DNA of 64,000 nt from Acholeplasmatales bacterium (lineage in GTDB: Bacteria > Bacillota_I > Bacilli_A > Acholeplasmatales > Anaeroplasmataceae). The DNA lies in assembly GCA_900767915.1 (NCBI GenBank), contig CAAGAX010000005.1, positions 11,006 to 75,005 of the forward strand, in the 5' to 3' direction. The notes under the pieces were generated by a model. The model worked only from the letters and a program-made list of their open reading frames with translations. It was not told the origin of the DNA and searched no databases. A program made the translations under genes and the position numbers. Below are positions 17,431-25,896 of the stretch, in pieces; within the stretch, counting starts at the first letter, position 1, and every line of letters starts with the position of its first letter.

Positions 17431-18426
17431 ATGAGATTTTTATCAGGAATTCAACCAAGTGGCAATATTACACTTGGCAATTATTTAGGAGCAATTAAGA
17501 ATTTTGTAAAGCTACAAGATAATAAAGATTTTACAGATTTTTTAGTTTTTATTGCAGATGAGCATGCAATAACAGTTCCACAAGATAAGCAAGCATTAAG
17601 AAAAAATATTCGTTCATTAGTAGCTATTTATCTTGCTTGTGGACTTAATCCAGAAAAGGTTCATATATTTATTCAATCAGAAGTACCTGCTCACGCTCAA
17701 CTAGGCTGGGTAATGATGTGTAATGGCTATATTGGTGAACTTGAAAGAATGACACAATACAAAGACAAAAAAGAACGTCAGGTTCAAGGCGTTTCAGTAG
17801 GATTACTTACATATCCATCATTAATGGCTGCAGATATACTTTTATATGATACTAATTTAGTTCCAGTAGGAATTGATCAAAAACAACATCTAGAATTAAC
17901 TAGAGATTTAGCAAATAGATTCAATCAAAAGTATGGTGAAACATTTGTTATACCAGAGCCTTATATTCCAGAAGCTGGTGCTAAAATAATGTCATTAGTA
18001 GATCCTACAAAGAAAATGAGTAAATCAGATTCTAATCCTAAAGCATATATTTCATTACTAGATGATATTAATGTTATTAAAAAGAAAATTAGAAGTGCTG
18101 TAACAGATAGTGATGGTATTATAAATTTTGATCCTGATAACAAACCAGGAATCTCTAATTTACTAACAATTTTATCTTGTGTAACAGGTAAAAGTGTTTC
18201 TGAATTAGTTTTAGAAAATAAAGATTCAAATTATCAAGACTTTAAAGAATTAGTCGCAACAAAAGTTAGTGAAGAATTATTACCTATTCAAGAAAAATAT
18301 AATGAAATCATTAATTCAGATATTATTGATAAGGTTTTAGATGAGGGTAGAGACTATGCTAACTATTTAGCCAACAAAAAAATAGCTAAAGTATATAATA
18401 AAATTGGTCTAGGTAGAAAAAGATAA
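17431..18426 (+). CDS. trpS: Tryptophanyl-tRNA synthetase
   Basis: A 331-residue class I aminoacyl-tRNA synthetase that charges tRNA-Trp. The HIGH-equivalent motif is in PSGNITLGNYLGA (residues 9-21) and the KMSKS loop is in DPTKKMSKSDSNPKA near residue 195. The ATP and tryptophan-binding GLLTYPSLMAADILLYD and VPVGIDQKQHLELTRDLANRF segments are intact. Length matches bacterial TrpRS (about 330). AGGGGG precedes the ATG. Expression is controlled by the T-box leader directly upstream. Confidence 0.97.
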   Translation: MRFLSGIQPSGNITLGNYLGAIKNFVKLQDNKDFTDFLVFIADEHAITVPQDKQALRKNIRSLVAIYLACGLNPEKVHIFIQSEVPAHAQLGWVMMCNGYIGELERMTQYKDKKERQVQGVSVGLLTYPSLMAADILLYDTNLVPVGIDQKQHLELTRDLANRFNQKYGETFVIPEPYIPEAGAKIMSLVDPTKKMSKSDSNPKAYISLLDDINVIKKKIRSAVTDSDGIINFDPDNKPGISNLLTILSCVTGKSVSELVLENKDSNYQDFKELVATKVSEELLPIQEKYNEIINSDIIDKVLDEGRDYANYLANKKIAKVYNKIGLGRKR

Positions 18427-18460
18427 TATTATTAAAAGCTTAAATTAATATGATTTAAAG

Positions 18461-18489
18461 AAAAAACTGGAATTTCTTCCAGTTTTTTT
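18461..18489. terminator. Bidirectional terminator after trpS
   Basis: AAAACTGGAA-TTTC-TTCCAGTTTT makes a strong hairpin with A and T runs on either side. It ends both trpS and the converging acetyltransferase-like gene. Confidence 0.88.
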
Positions 18490-18757
18490 ACTTTAATAAA
18501 TTATTATATTCTAAATGCTTTTCAAAATATCCTTTTGCATAACTACAAATAGGTATAATTTTTAAATTTTCTTCATTAGCTAAGGAGATAACCTCCTCCA
18601 TTAGCTTTGAAGCAATTCCTTGTCCTCTTAGCTTATCTGATACATAGGTATGAGTAATTTCAATTGTGTTAGAGTCAATATATAAATATTCTACAACAGC
18701 TAATTCCTCATTTTTATCATATACAACAATTTTTTCTTTTTCTCTTGTAAATTCCAT
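18488..18757 (-). CDS. Small GNAT-type acetyltransferase (YjdJ-like)
   Basis: An 89-residue protein matching the short GNAT family known as YjdJ or Acetyltransf_CG. The acetyl-CoA-binding loop is VSDKLRGQGIASKLMEEV (near residue 37) and the C-terminal signature is CSYAKGYFEKH. The substrate is unknown; such proteins probably bind acetyl-CoA and modify an amine. The ATG at 18757 is preferred because GGAG lies six bases before it. It starts one base after the ymcA stop and is probably the last gene of the miaB-ymcA unit. Confidence 0.82.
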   Translation of the reverse strand: MEFTREKEKIVVYDKNEELAVVEYLYIDSNTIEITHTYVSDKLRGQGIASKLMEEVISLANEENLKIIPICSYAKGYFEKHLEYNNLLK

Positions 18758-18758
18758 A

Positions 18759-19094
18759 TTAGTCTCCATTTAAGATTATATTAAGCTTATCCTCAACATT
18801 AGATGTGAACATAGTTAATTCTTTATAAATTATATCTAATGCTTCTAGATACTCTGCTACAAAAGGAAAATCTAAAAGCTTATTTTTTAGATTTTCATAT
18901 TCCTTCATTTGTATTGTATACTGTTTCACTTGATTATATTCCTTAGAATTAACAATTTGCTTCTGAAGCCTCTTAATTTCTAGGAATGTCCTTTTTATTT
19001 CTTTATTATTGTCAATAAAATTTTCTAGCTCATGAATTCTTTTAACCTCAGTCAAGGAATTAAAGTATTCTATAACTCCATCAATTCTACTCAC
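18759..19094 (-). CDS. ymcA: YlbF/YmcA family protein (RNase Y partner)
   Basis: A 111-residue all-helical protein of the YlbF/YmcA family. In Bacillus subtilis YmcA forms the Y-complex with YlbF and YaaT, which steers RNase Y and affects competence, sporulation and biofilm. The sequence is helical and charged (LENFIDNNKEIKRTFLEIKR, then DFPFVAEYLEALDIIYKEL). A GTG start at 19094 is chosen because GGAGAG lies four bases before it; it overlaps the miaB stop by eight bases. Context is strong: miaB-ymcA adjacency is the same as in Bacillus. No cysteine is present, so it cannot ligate the iron-sulfur clusters described for the Bacillus complex. Confidence 0.82.
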   Translation of the reverse strand: MSRIDGVIEYFNSLTEVKRIHELENFIDNNKEIKRTFLEIKRLQKQIVNSKEYNQVKQYTIQMKEYENLKNKLLDFPFVAEYLEALDIIYKELTMFTSNVEDKLNIILNGD

Positions 19095-20520
19095 AAAGCT
19101 CTCCAATCATAAACCAAGTTTTAGCTTCTGTCACTCTAACCTTTACAATTTTTCCAATTAAGCTTAAATCATTAGATTTAAAGTGAGTAAGCTTTAAATG
19201 CTTAGAATAACCGCACATCATTCCTTCACCATTTTTGCTTTCACCATCTACTAAAACCTCAACAACCTGATTTAAAAATCTTTCATGACCTTTTTTATAG
19301 CCTTCATTAATTAAAACATTTAATCTATTAAGTCTATCATGCTTTTCTTCTTCAGATATTGTATCAGGCATTTTAGCTGCTGGAGTGCCTTCTCTTTTTG
19401 AATAAATGAATGTAAATGCACCCTCATATCCCACATTTCTAACAAGCTTTAAGGTATTTTGGAATTGTTCTTCTGTTTCATTAGGGAAACCAACAATAAT
19501 ATCTGTTGTTATAGAAATATCTGGTACTAATTCCTTTAATCTAGTGATTTTTGACATATATTCTTCATAAGTATACTTACGATTCATAATTTTTAAAATA
19601 TCATTATCTCCAGATTGAACTGGTAAATGCAAATGAGGCATTACTGATTTACAATCGCGCATTGCAAGCATCGTTTTTTCATCTAAATCTCTAGGATGAG
19701 ATGTTGTATATCTAATTCTTGCAATACCTGTTTTATCTAAATCATATAAAAGATCACCAAATGTATAATCATCACCTAAATCCTTACCATAGGCATTTAC
19801 ATTTTGACCTAAAAGAGTAATTTCCTTATATCCTTCTTTAACTAATTCCTTTACTTCATTAATAATATCATCCTTAGCTCTTGAACGCTCTCTTCCTCTT
19901 GTATAAGGAACTATACAATATGTACAGAACTCATCACAGCCAAACATAATATTAACCCAAGCCTTATGATGAGAAGCTCTAACCTTTGGTGCATCCTCAA
20001 GAATTGTGCCTTCATTAGATAATACTTCTACAACCTTAGCCTTTGTTAAATAAGCTTGATAAATTAATTCAGGAAGATGCTCTCTATTATGTGTACCAAA
20101 TACTAAATCAATAAAATCATAAGATTCAAGTATTTTATTTGTAGCATTTTCCTCTTGAGGCATACATCCACAAATACCTACAATCATATCAGGATTTTCT
20201 CTTTTTCGACCCTTTAATTGACCTAATACACCCCAAATTCTTTGTTCAGCATTCTCGCGAATCGCACATGTATTTAATAATACAACATCAGAATTCATAG
20301 GATCACTTGATAATGTATAGCCTACATTTTCAAGAATACCAGCCATAACCTCGCTATCAGCTTCATTTCCTTGACAGCCATATGTAAAAATATAATATGT
20401 TTTACCACGACCAAGGTTGGCATATTTATTATTTTCTTTATATCTAATTGTTTCTACATCTAATTTTCTTCTTAGCTTTGCATCCTTTAATGACGGCATT
20501 GCAAGTTTAATATTTTTCAT
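19087..20520 (-). CDS. miaB: tRNA-2-methylthio-N6-dimethylallyladenosine synthase MiaB
   Basis: A 477-residue radical-SAM enzyme that adds a methylthio group to i6A37 of tRNAs. The UPF0004 N-domain carries three cluster cysteines (FTYGCQGNEADSE near residue 49, LLNTCAIRENAEQ near 86, GICGCMPQE near 120). The radical SAM CxxxCxxC is in MFGCDEFCTYCIVPYTRGRERSR near residue 200. A C-terminal TRAM domain ends the protein. Length suits the family. No ribosome-binding site lies before the ATG at 20520, and an in-frame TAA sits immediately upstream, so translation may be coupled to a leader frame. It has its own promoter at 20868-20895. Confidence 0.95.
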   Translation of the reverse strand: MKNIKLAMPSLKDAKLRRKLDVETIRYKENNKYANLGRGKTYYIFTYGCQGNEADSEVMAGILENVGYTLSSDPMNSDVVLLNTCAIRENAEQRIWGVLGQLKGRKRENPDMIVGICGCMPQEENATNKILESYDFIDLVFGTHNREHLPELIYQAYLTKAKVVEVLSNEGTILEDAPKVRASHHKAWVNIMFGCDEFCTYCIVPYTRGRERSRAKDDIINEVKELVKEGYKEITLLGQNVNAYGKDLGDDYTFGDLLYDLDKTGIARIRYTTSHPRDLDEKTMLAMRDCKSVMPHLHLPVQSGDNDILKIMNRKYTYEEYMSKITRLKELVPDISITTDIIVGFPNETEEQFQNTLKLVRNVGYEGAFTFIYSKREGTPAAKMPDTISEEEKHDRLNRLNVLINEGYKKGHERFLNQVVEVLVDGESKNGEGMMCGYSKHLKLTHFKSNDLSLIGKIVKVRVTEAKTWFMIGELCE

Positions 20521-20860
20521 TTATATATCGAGATGACCAAGCTCGACTTTCACCCTTTCTATAAGTGTATTTATCTACTATTTTTTAAGTCGTACATAAA
20601 GTACTCCTTAATTCATATTAGCAATTTTTTGTAGCTATAAGGTAGATATAACTTTGGTCCTATAAAATTTAGAAATTTATGATTTTTTTAAAGCGTAATT
20701 CTCATAATTAAAAATACTTTTTAATTTCTAATGAAGCTAAATAAGTATATAAACATTCAGGCTATAGCACAAATATTTTCAATACTAGCTTTATTATTTA
20801 TACTTAATTGGTTAAGTATAAATCACATAATTGATTAAGCATTATAAACAATCGTACTAC
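20521..20860 (-). promoter_or_regulatory. Long miaB leader with candidate upstream small frames and inverted repeat
   Basis: About 340 transcribed bases precede miaB. An 8-codon frame (20571-20597, MYDLKNSR) has AAGGAG upstream (20604-20609). A 10-codon GTG frame (20521-20553, VKVELGHLDI) ends in TAA directly abutting the miaB ATG. A perfect 12-bp inverted repeat with a 4-base loop lies at 20796-20823. CGAG/CTCG at 20528-20544 could form a small hairpin near the start. No known RNA family (RNase P, 6S, SRP, tmRNA or a common riboswitch) was recognised. Function is unknown. Confidence 0.45.
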
Positions 20861-20867
20861 CTAGGTC

Positions 20868-20895
20868 ATTATACTATAAAAAAAATAAATTGCAA
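20868..20895 (-). promoter_or_regulatory. Sigma-A promoter of the miaB unit
   Basis: On the minus strand TTGCAA (20890-20895), a 16-base spacer and TATAAT (20868-20873) lie just after the spoVS terminator. Transcription would start near 20860. Confidence 0.7.
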
Positions 20896-20901
20896 AGAAA
20901 A

Positions 20902-20933
20902 AAGATGCTCATTTCAAATAATAAGCATCAATT
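20902..20933 (-). terminator. Terminator after spoVS
   Basis: On the minus strand GATGCTTATT pairs with AAATGAGCATC (with small mismatches), followed by TTTTTTC. It separates the rny-ymdB-spoVS unit from miaB-ymcA. Confidence 0.75.
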
Positions 20934-20950
20934 TTAGATTTAATTATATG

Positions 20951-21211
20951 CTATATAGCCTTTACAATTAGCTTAATAGCAGTCTTTTCAGTGCCTTCAA
21001 TTAAAATATCGGAAAATGCCGGTACAACAATTAAATCCTTACCTGTAGGAGCTACAAATCCTCTCGCAATTGCAATTCCTTTAATACCCTGATTAATTGC
21101 CCCAGCTCCTACTGCTTGCATTTCTACAACATTTCTAGTTTTAAAAGCATTAGCTAATGCCCCTGCAATACTACTAGGCTTTGATTTAGTTGATATTTTT
21201 AAAATTTCCAT
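20951..21211 (-). CDS. spoVS: SpoVS-family protein (Alba-like)
   Basis: An 86-residue protein with the highly conserved SpoVS sequence: ISTKSKPSSIAGALANAFK, then VEMQAVGAGAINQGIKGIAIARGFVAPTG and the VVPAFSDILIEG ending. SpoVS has an Alba-like fold and probably binds nucleic acid. In Bacillus it is needed for spore coat and septation steps and is controlled by sigma-H. SpoVS also occurs in non-sporulating bacteria. It follows ymdB by 44 bases with GGGAGG before the ATG, the same order as in Bacillus. Confidence 0.95.
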   Translation of the reverse strand: MEILKISTKSKPSSIAGALANAFKTRNVVEMQAVGAGAINQGIKGIAIARGFVAPTGKDLIVVPAFSDILIEGTEKTAIKLIVKAI

Positions 21212-21255
21212 TTTATCCTCCCAATAAAAATATATGAAAGGACAAATAAAATATT

Positions 21256-22011
21256 CTAAATAATTTTACTAATAGCTTTTATTGTTCTTTTAGCCCCTAA
21301 ATCAATAACTACTCCTTGAATTAAGGTTTTAGAATCATTAGAAATTTTTAATGGAGTGAAAATTCCACTTCTAAATCTTTCAATAATGGCATCTATATCA
21401 TCACCCAAAATACTATTATATGCTCCACACATTCCCATATCAGTAATAAATAATGTATTATTATAAATTTGAGCATCTGATGTTTGAGTATGTGTATGTG
21501 TTCCTAAAACTGCATCAACCTTACCACTAAAATCATAAAAAAAAGCTTTTTTCTCACTAGTTGCATCACCATGAAAATCAACAATAATATAATCAGCTTT
21601 AATTGTTTTTAATAACCGATCCATTGTTTTAAAAGGACAATCTAATGGTGTATTAGAATAAACTCTACCTAATAAATTAACAATAGCTATAGTTTCATTA
21701 TTATACTTAACATATAATATCTCTTTCCCATGATTAGTATTTAAATTAGCAGGTCTTACAATTGTCGCATTGTCAATATAATCCATTATTTCAGATTTAG
21801 AGAATGTATGATTTCCCATAGAAATACCACTAATTCCCATTGCCTTTAATTCCTTATAATGCTTTAATGTAAGTCCTTTTCCACCTGAAACATTTTCAGC
21901 ATTTACTAAAACCATTTGAACACCATATTCGCGCTTTATTGATTCTAAATTATCCTTTAATACCTTTAATGTTCTTTCACCTACAATATCACCTAAATAT
22001 AATATTTTCAT
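21256..22011 (-). CDS. ymdB: YmdB metallophosphoesterase (2',3'-cyclic nucleotide phosphodiesterase family)
   Basis: A 251-residue calcineurin-like phosphoesterase. Metal-binding motifs are GDIVGE (residues 7-12), NAENVSGGKGLTLKHY near residue 40, GNHTF near residue 67, DFHGDATSEKKAF near residue 150 and the final GTHTHTQTSDAQI near residue 172. In Bacillus YmdB hydrolyses 2',3'-cNMPs, limits RNase Y activity and biases cells toward biofilm rather than motility. It lies directly after rny, as in Bacillus, but a terminator-like hairpin (22023-22049) stands between them. AGGAGG precedes the ATG. Confidence 0.94.
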   Translation of the reverse strand: MKILYLGDIVGERTLKVLKDNLESIKREYGVQMVLVNAENVSGGKGLTLKHYKELKAMGISGISMGNHTFSKSEIMDYIDNATIVRPANLNTNHGKEILYVKYNNETIAIVNLLGRVYSNTPLDCPFKTMDRLLKTIKADYIIVDFHGDATSEKKAFFYDFSGKVDAVLGTHTHTQTSDAQIYNNTLFITDMGMCGAYNSILGDDIDAIIERFRSGIFTPLKISNDSKTLIQGVVIDLGAKRTIKAISKII

Positions 22012-22022
22012 ATATTTCCTCC

Positions 22023-22049
22023 TAAAAAAAAGAGTGATTACTCACTCTT
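22023..22049 (-). terminator. Terminator or attenuator between rny and ymdB
   Basis: On the minus strand AAGAGTGA-GTAA-TCACTCTT is followed by seven T residues. The ymdB ribosome site lies right after the T run. It probably allows partial readthrough. Confidence 0.75.
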
Positions 22050-22056
22050 TATTTTA

Positions 22057-23625
22057 TTACTTTGCTACATCTACAGCTCTAGTTTCACGAATAACTGTAA
22101 CTTTAATTGTACCTGGATATGATAGCTTATTTTCAATTTCTTCTTTAATTTGTCTTGCAATTGAAATTGTAGATAAATCATCAACTGATTCAGGGTCAAC
22201 AATAACACGAACCTCACGTCCAGCTTGAATAGCATAAGATGAAGAAACACCTTTAACATTATTTGATATTTCCTCTAAATTCTTTAAACGCTTTACGTAA
22301 TTTTCTAATGAATCACTTCTAGCACCAGGTCTAGCACTTGATAATGCATCTGCAGCAGCAACTAAAACTGCAATAATTGTTTTAGGTGCAACATCCTCAT
22401 GATGTGATGCAATAGCATCAATAACCTCTTTTGGTTCATGATACTTATTAGCTAATTCCACACCGATTTCAACATGTGATCCTTCAATCTCATGATCTAC
22501 TGCTTTTCCAATATCATGAAGTAAACCAGCACGTCTAGCTAAAATCTCATTTTCACCGATTTCAGCAGCTAACTTTCCAGCAATCATAGCTGTTTCAATT
22601 GAATGCTTTAATACATTTTGGCCATAACTTGTACGATAATGTAATCTACCAATAAGCTTTATCAAATCAGGATGAACCTTACCAATACCTGTTTTAAATA
22701 CAGCCTCTTCACCCATTTCACGGATAGCCATTTCAACCTCACCGCGGCATCTTTCAACTACCTCTTCAATTCTAGCTGGATGAATTCTTCCATCAGAAAC
22801 TAAAATTTCTAATGAACGCTTAGCAATTTCTCTTCTTACTGGATCAAAGCCTGATAAAACTACTGCTTCTGGAGTATCATCAATTATTAAATCAACACCT
22901 GTAAGAGATTCGATAGTTCTAATATTTCTACCCTCTCTACCAATAATTCTACCTTTCATTTCCTCAACTGGTAATGAAACTGTAGATACAGTTGTTTCTC
23001 CTGATGTTTCTCCAGCATATTTTTGAATAGCTAATGCTAAAACATTTTTTGCCTTAGCCTTAACCTCAAGCTTAGCCTTTTCTTCCTCATCCTTAATGTA
23101 AACTGCAATTTCAGTTTTCATTTTCTCATGAACAGAATCCATAATAATCTTCTTTGCTTCTTCTCTATCAAGTCCTGCAATTTCGATTAGTTTTTGTTCC
23201 TGTTGCTTAAGGATTGCATCAACCTTATTATTTTGTTGTTCTAATTCAGTTTTCTTTTCATCAATTTTGTTCTCTTTAGCATTAAGCATTTCTTCACGTC
23301 TATCAAGATTAGATGAGCGTCGATCTAAAGTATCCTCACGTTGATTAAGTTTGTTTTCTAATTCAACTACTACGCTTTTTCTTTCCTTAATATCTTGTTC
23401 AGCATCTTGTTTTAATAATGCAATATCATTCTTTGCTTCAGCAAGTGCTTCCTTTTTCTTATTTTGAGCTTCAATCTCAGCATCAGCAAGAATCTTTTCT
23501 ATTTCCTGCCTAGATGCACTAATACTCTTTTCATGCTGTTTTACTCGAAAAAAGTATCCTGCAAAAGTTCCACCAATTAAACACAAAACAGCAAGGCAAA
23601 GCAATATGATGTGTAAAGTATCCAT
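22057..23625 (-). CDS. rny: Ribonuclease Y
   Basis: A 522-residue membrane-anchored endoribonuclease that initiates mRNA decay. One N-terminal transmembrane helix (about residues 5-25) is followed by a long coiled coil (to about 190). The KH domain contains [19 protein letters not shown]. The HD catalytic domain contains [16 protein letters not shown], with the HD dyad near residue 370, and IASHHEDV. Length and order match the family exactly. It heads the rny-ymdB-spoVS group with a near-consensus promoter. Confidence 0.97.
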   Translation of the reverse strand: MDTLHIILLCLAVLCLIGGTFAGYFFRVKQHEKSISASRQEIEKILADAEIEAQNKKKEALAEAKNDIALLKQDAEQDIKERKSVVVELENKLNQREDTLDRRSSNLDRREEMLNAKENKIDEKKTELEQQNNKVDAILKQQEQKLIEIAGLDREEAKKIIMDSVHEKMKTEIAVYIKDEEEKAKLEVKAKAKNVLALAIQKYAGETSGETTVSTVSLPVEEMKGRIIGREGRNIRTIESLTGVDLIIDDTPEAVVLSGFDPVRREIAKRSLEILVSDGRIHPARIEEVVERCRGEVEMAIREMGEEAVFKTGIGKVHPDLIKLIGRLHYRTSYGQNVLKHSIETAMIAGKLAAEIGENEILARRAGLLHDIGKAVDHEIEGSHVEIGVELANKYHEPKEVIDAIASHHEDVAPKTIIAVLVAAADALSSARPGARSDSLENYVKRLKNLEEISNNVKGVSSSYAIQAGREVRVIVDPESVDDLSTISIARQIKEEIENKLSYPGTIKVTVIRETRAVDVAK

Positions 23626-23673
23626 ATTAACCTCCCTGTATTTTTTGTTAAAGTTTTATAAACTTCATTTAAT

Positions 23674-23702
23674 ATTATACCGATTTTAAAGACTCTAGTC
23701 AA
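23674..23702 (-). promoter_or_regulatory. rny sigma-A promoter
   Basis: On the minus strand TTGACT (23697-23702), a 17-base spacer and TATAAT (23674-23679) lie about 50 bases before rny. Confidence 0.8.
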
Positions 23703-23780
23703 TCAAAAATCAATTTTAAATGTTTATATAACATATTTTTCAAACTTTTATGCATTATCTATTCCATTTTTTTCATTTTT

Positions 23781-23789
23781 TGATATAAT
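23781..23789 (+). promoter_or_regulatory. Extended -10 promoter of the 23808 gene
   Basis: TGATATAAT is an extended -10 element (TGnTATAAT) with no good -35. It lies 18 bases before the ATG, so the 5' leader would be only about 12 bases. Confidence 0.45.
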
Positions 23790-23807
23790 CTTTTCGAGGT
23801 GTTATTT

Positions 23808-24482
23808 ATGTTTAAGGGATTTAAATTTGGAAGAAATTTATTATCGTTTTTTATAGTTTTTGGTGGATTAATTGTATTGTGCTTAATTGCACTTTTCATA
23901 TATATGCCTGTAAGTGCTGCAAGCTATCGCAACTCAACAACATTAACTCCATATAAGACATATACTGAAAAAGAAAATAATGTTCCTTCAAGTATTGATG
24001 TAGAAGGAATAGAATATATTAAATATGATGATTTTAAGGATTTTAATATAAAGTTTACATTAGTAACCTATCAATCAAAAAGATTAGATATTAAATTAAA
24101 ATTTGAAGAAAATGATAAAACAAAAGAATTAAATATTAATAAAGAAAAGAATGGAACAAGAAGTGCAGCAATTTGTATAACTTCTCCATACGCTAATAAA
24201 TTAGATTATTCAAGTAATAGAAATAGTATTAAATTCGGTACCGAATATTCCTTCAGCTTATCTAGTTTAAGCTATCCTATTACAGTCAGTCATTTTCCAG
24301 TATTCAAAACAATTATTAAACCTAATTTATATTTATATGTTAAATATCAATATACAACTGAAAATGCTAGATTAATAATAAAAAAATATTCAATTGAATT
24401 TACTCCAGAACAATATTATGATGCATCTAAAAAGCAATATTCTAATACAACTAATAATAATTTTTATTGGCATCAAAATTAA
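23808..24482 (+). CDS. Unrecognised membrane-anchored protein
   Basis: A 224-residue protein with one N-terminal hydrophobic helix (about residues 12-35, ending YMPVSAASY). The extracellular part is rich in Lys, Tyr, Asn and Ser, without a recognised domain. There is no lipobox; the helix could be an uncleaved anchor or a signal peptide with an AxA-like site (SAA). The ATG at 23808 is chosen over a GTG three codons earlier because GAGGTG lies six bases before it. It is monocistronic, transcribed divergently from rny and ended by a strong terminator. Confidence 0.65.
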   Translation: MFKGFKFGRNLLSFFIVFGGLIVLCLIALFIYMPVSAASYRNSTTLTPYKTYTEKENNVPSSIDVEGIEYIKYDDFKDFNIKFTLVTYQSKRLDIKLKFEENDKTKELNINKEKNGTRSAAICITSPYANKLDYSSNRNSIKFGTEYSFSLSSLSYPITVSHFPVFKTIIKPNLYLYVKYQYTTENARLIIKKYSIEFTPEQYYDASKKQYSNTTNNNFYWHQN

Positions 24483-24490
24483 TATAATTT

Positions 24491-24515
24491 AAAAAGGGCT
24501 AAAGAGCCCTTTTTA
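24491..24515. terminator. Bidirectional terminator
   Basis: AAAAAGGGCT-AAAG-AGCCCTTTTT is a perfect 10-bp stem between two converging genes. Confidence 0.88.
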
Positions 24516-25256
24516 TTATGCCTTATATATTAAATTTTCTCCAACTATATGTAAATTCAATTTATTAAATCCTTCTCTATTATGAGAAATTGATGTCAAT
24601 AATAATGCAGCTACATAAATATTTAATCTATTAGAAAAGTCAACTCCAACAGTAACACCACTAGCGTAATCAACTATTACTTCCTTATTTTTCTCATCAG
24701 CGTCAAAGAAGTTAAATCCAATAAAACCATTTAATTGCTTAGAAAAGCCATTTACATTAAACATTATAGTAATATCATTTTCTTTAGCCAATTTTATAAT
24801 CTTATCCTTCATTTTTGATAAGAACTGAGATAAATCATTTATTTCATCATTAAAAGGTAAGAAGTAAAATACTACATCTTCATCTTTAATTTCCTTATAT
24901 TCAGTTTTATTCTCTAAAATCTTCTCCAAATCATTTTTAATTGCAGAAATAGGTTCATCATAATTCTTATAAGCTTCTTTATTAGCTTCATAGCCATCAA
25001 CTATCTCTTTTAAATTATAATAATTTTGAGATCCTAATAACTGAAAATTATTTTCTTCTAATAAAGCCTTTATATTAGGATAAAATTCCTTATCAATTGT
25101 ACATTCTAATACTAATTTATCACTTACCCCAAGTGGTATTGATGGTAAATATTCACTAGCTCTTAAAGGAATAGATGAATATTGTCTTCTTAAACCTTTT
25201 TTATTCGCTATCTTTGCGTTCTTTTCAAATAACTCAAGTGTAATTTCTTGTGCCAT
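24516..25256 (-). CDS. Unrecognised cytosolic protein
   Basis: A 246-residue soluble protein with no signal peptide, no membrane segment and no motif I recognise. It is mixed alpha/beta by composition, with acidic stretches (YKEIKDEDVVFYFLPFNDEI) and a hydrophobic C-terminal half. It has its own promoter, so it is probably separate from the CHR genes upstream. GAAGG lies about nine bases before the ATG. Confidence 0.6.
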   Translation of the reverse strand: MAQEITLELFEKNAKIANKKGLRRQYSSIPLRASEYLPSIPLGVSDKLVLECTIDKEFYPNIKALLEENNFQLLGSQNYYNLKEIVDGYEANKEAYKNYDEPISAIKNDLEKILENKTEYKEIKDEDVVFYFLPFNDEINDLSQFLSKMKDKIIKLAKENDITIMFNVNGFSKQLNGFIGFNFFDADEKNKEVIVDYASGVTVGVDFSNRLNIYVAALLLTSISHNREGFNKLNLHIVGENLIYKA

Positions 25257-25290
25257 ATTTTAATACCTTCATTTCTTAAATCTATAATTA

Positions 25291-25318
25291 ATTATACCAA
25301 TTTATTTCTATTTTTCAA
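25291..25318 (-). promoter_or_regulatory. Sigma-A promoter of the 24516-25256 gene
   Basis: On the minus strand TTGAAA (25313-25318), a 16-base spacer and TATAAT (25291-25296) lie just after the stop of the preceding CHR gene. Confidence 0.7.
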
Positions 25319-25323
25319 TAAAA

Positions 25324-25896
25324 TTAAGCTATGATACTACAAATAAGGATTCCAACCCCTGCAGATATAAATATGAATAATATTGTATTGAATTTCTTTT
25401 TTAATATATATTTATAAACAATCATAATAATAGCTAAAATACTTATAATTATTATACCTTCCAATGAAAAATTAAAAGTATTCAAATTAACATAACCAAT
25501 TGCTTTCATAGCCAATATAAATCCAGATGATAATATTAATCCTAAAATAACTGGTTTGACCCCATCTAAAAATCCTATAACATACTTATTTTTAATAAAT
25601 CTTTTCAAAATAGAGGCTATTAAAACAATAATTATAAATGATGGTATTACAACTCCTAAAGTAGCAATAATACTTCCTAAAAAGCCAGCTTGTGTTGCAC
25701 CGACATAAGTTGCCATATTTACCGCAATAGGACCTGGTGTTGCTTCACATACACCAATAAAATCGTAAAACATCTCTTCACTTAACCATGAATGATTAAG
25801 AACTGTCTCTCTTAAAAGAGGAATCATGGCATATCCACCACCAAAGGTAAATAAGCCAATTTTAAAAAATTCTAAAAATAATTCAAGATATATCAT
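25324..25896 (-). CDS. Chromate transporter (CHR) family half-protein, second of pair
   Basis: A 190-residue membrane protein with one CHR domain. The hallmark FKIGLFTFGGGYAMIPLLR is at about residues 11-29, followed by FIGVCEATPGPIAVNMATYVG. Short CHR proteins come in pairs that together equal a full-length ChrA. In characterised cases they export chromate; in many anaerobes the natural substrate is unknown. Its start overlaps the partner stop by four bases (ATGA), so the two are co-translated. Confidence 0.88.
   Translation of the reverse strand: MIYLELFLEFFKIGLFTFGGGYAMIPLLRETVLNHSWLSEEMFYDFIGVCEATPGPIAVNMATYVGATQAGFLGSIIATLGVVIPSFIIIVLIASILKRFIKNKYVIGFLDGVKPVILGLILSSGFILAMKAIGYVNLNTFNFSLEGIIIISILAIIMIVYKYILKKKFNTILFIFISAGVGILICSIIA

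Noticed and set aside
20521..20860. Known structured RNA (RNase P, 6S, SRP, tmRNA or a common riboswitch) in the miaB leader
   Set aside because: No conserved core motif of any of these was found; only a hairpin and two tiny frames are visible.
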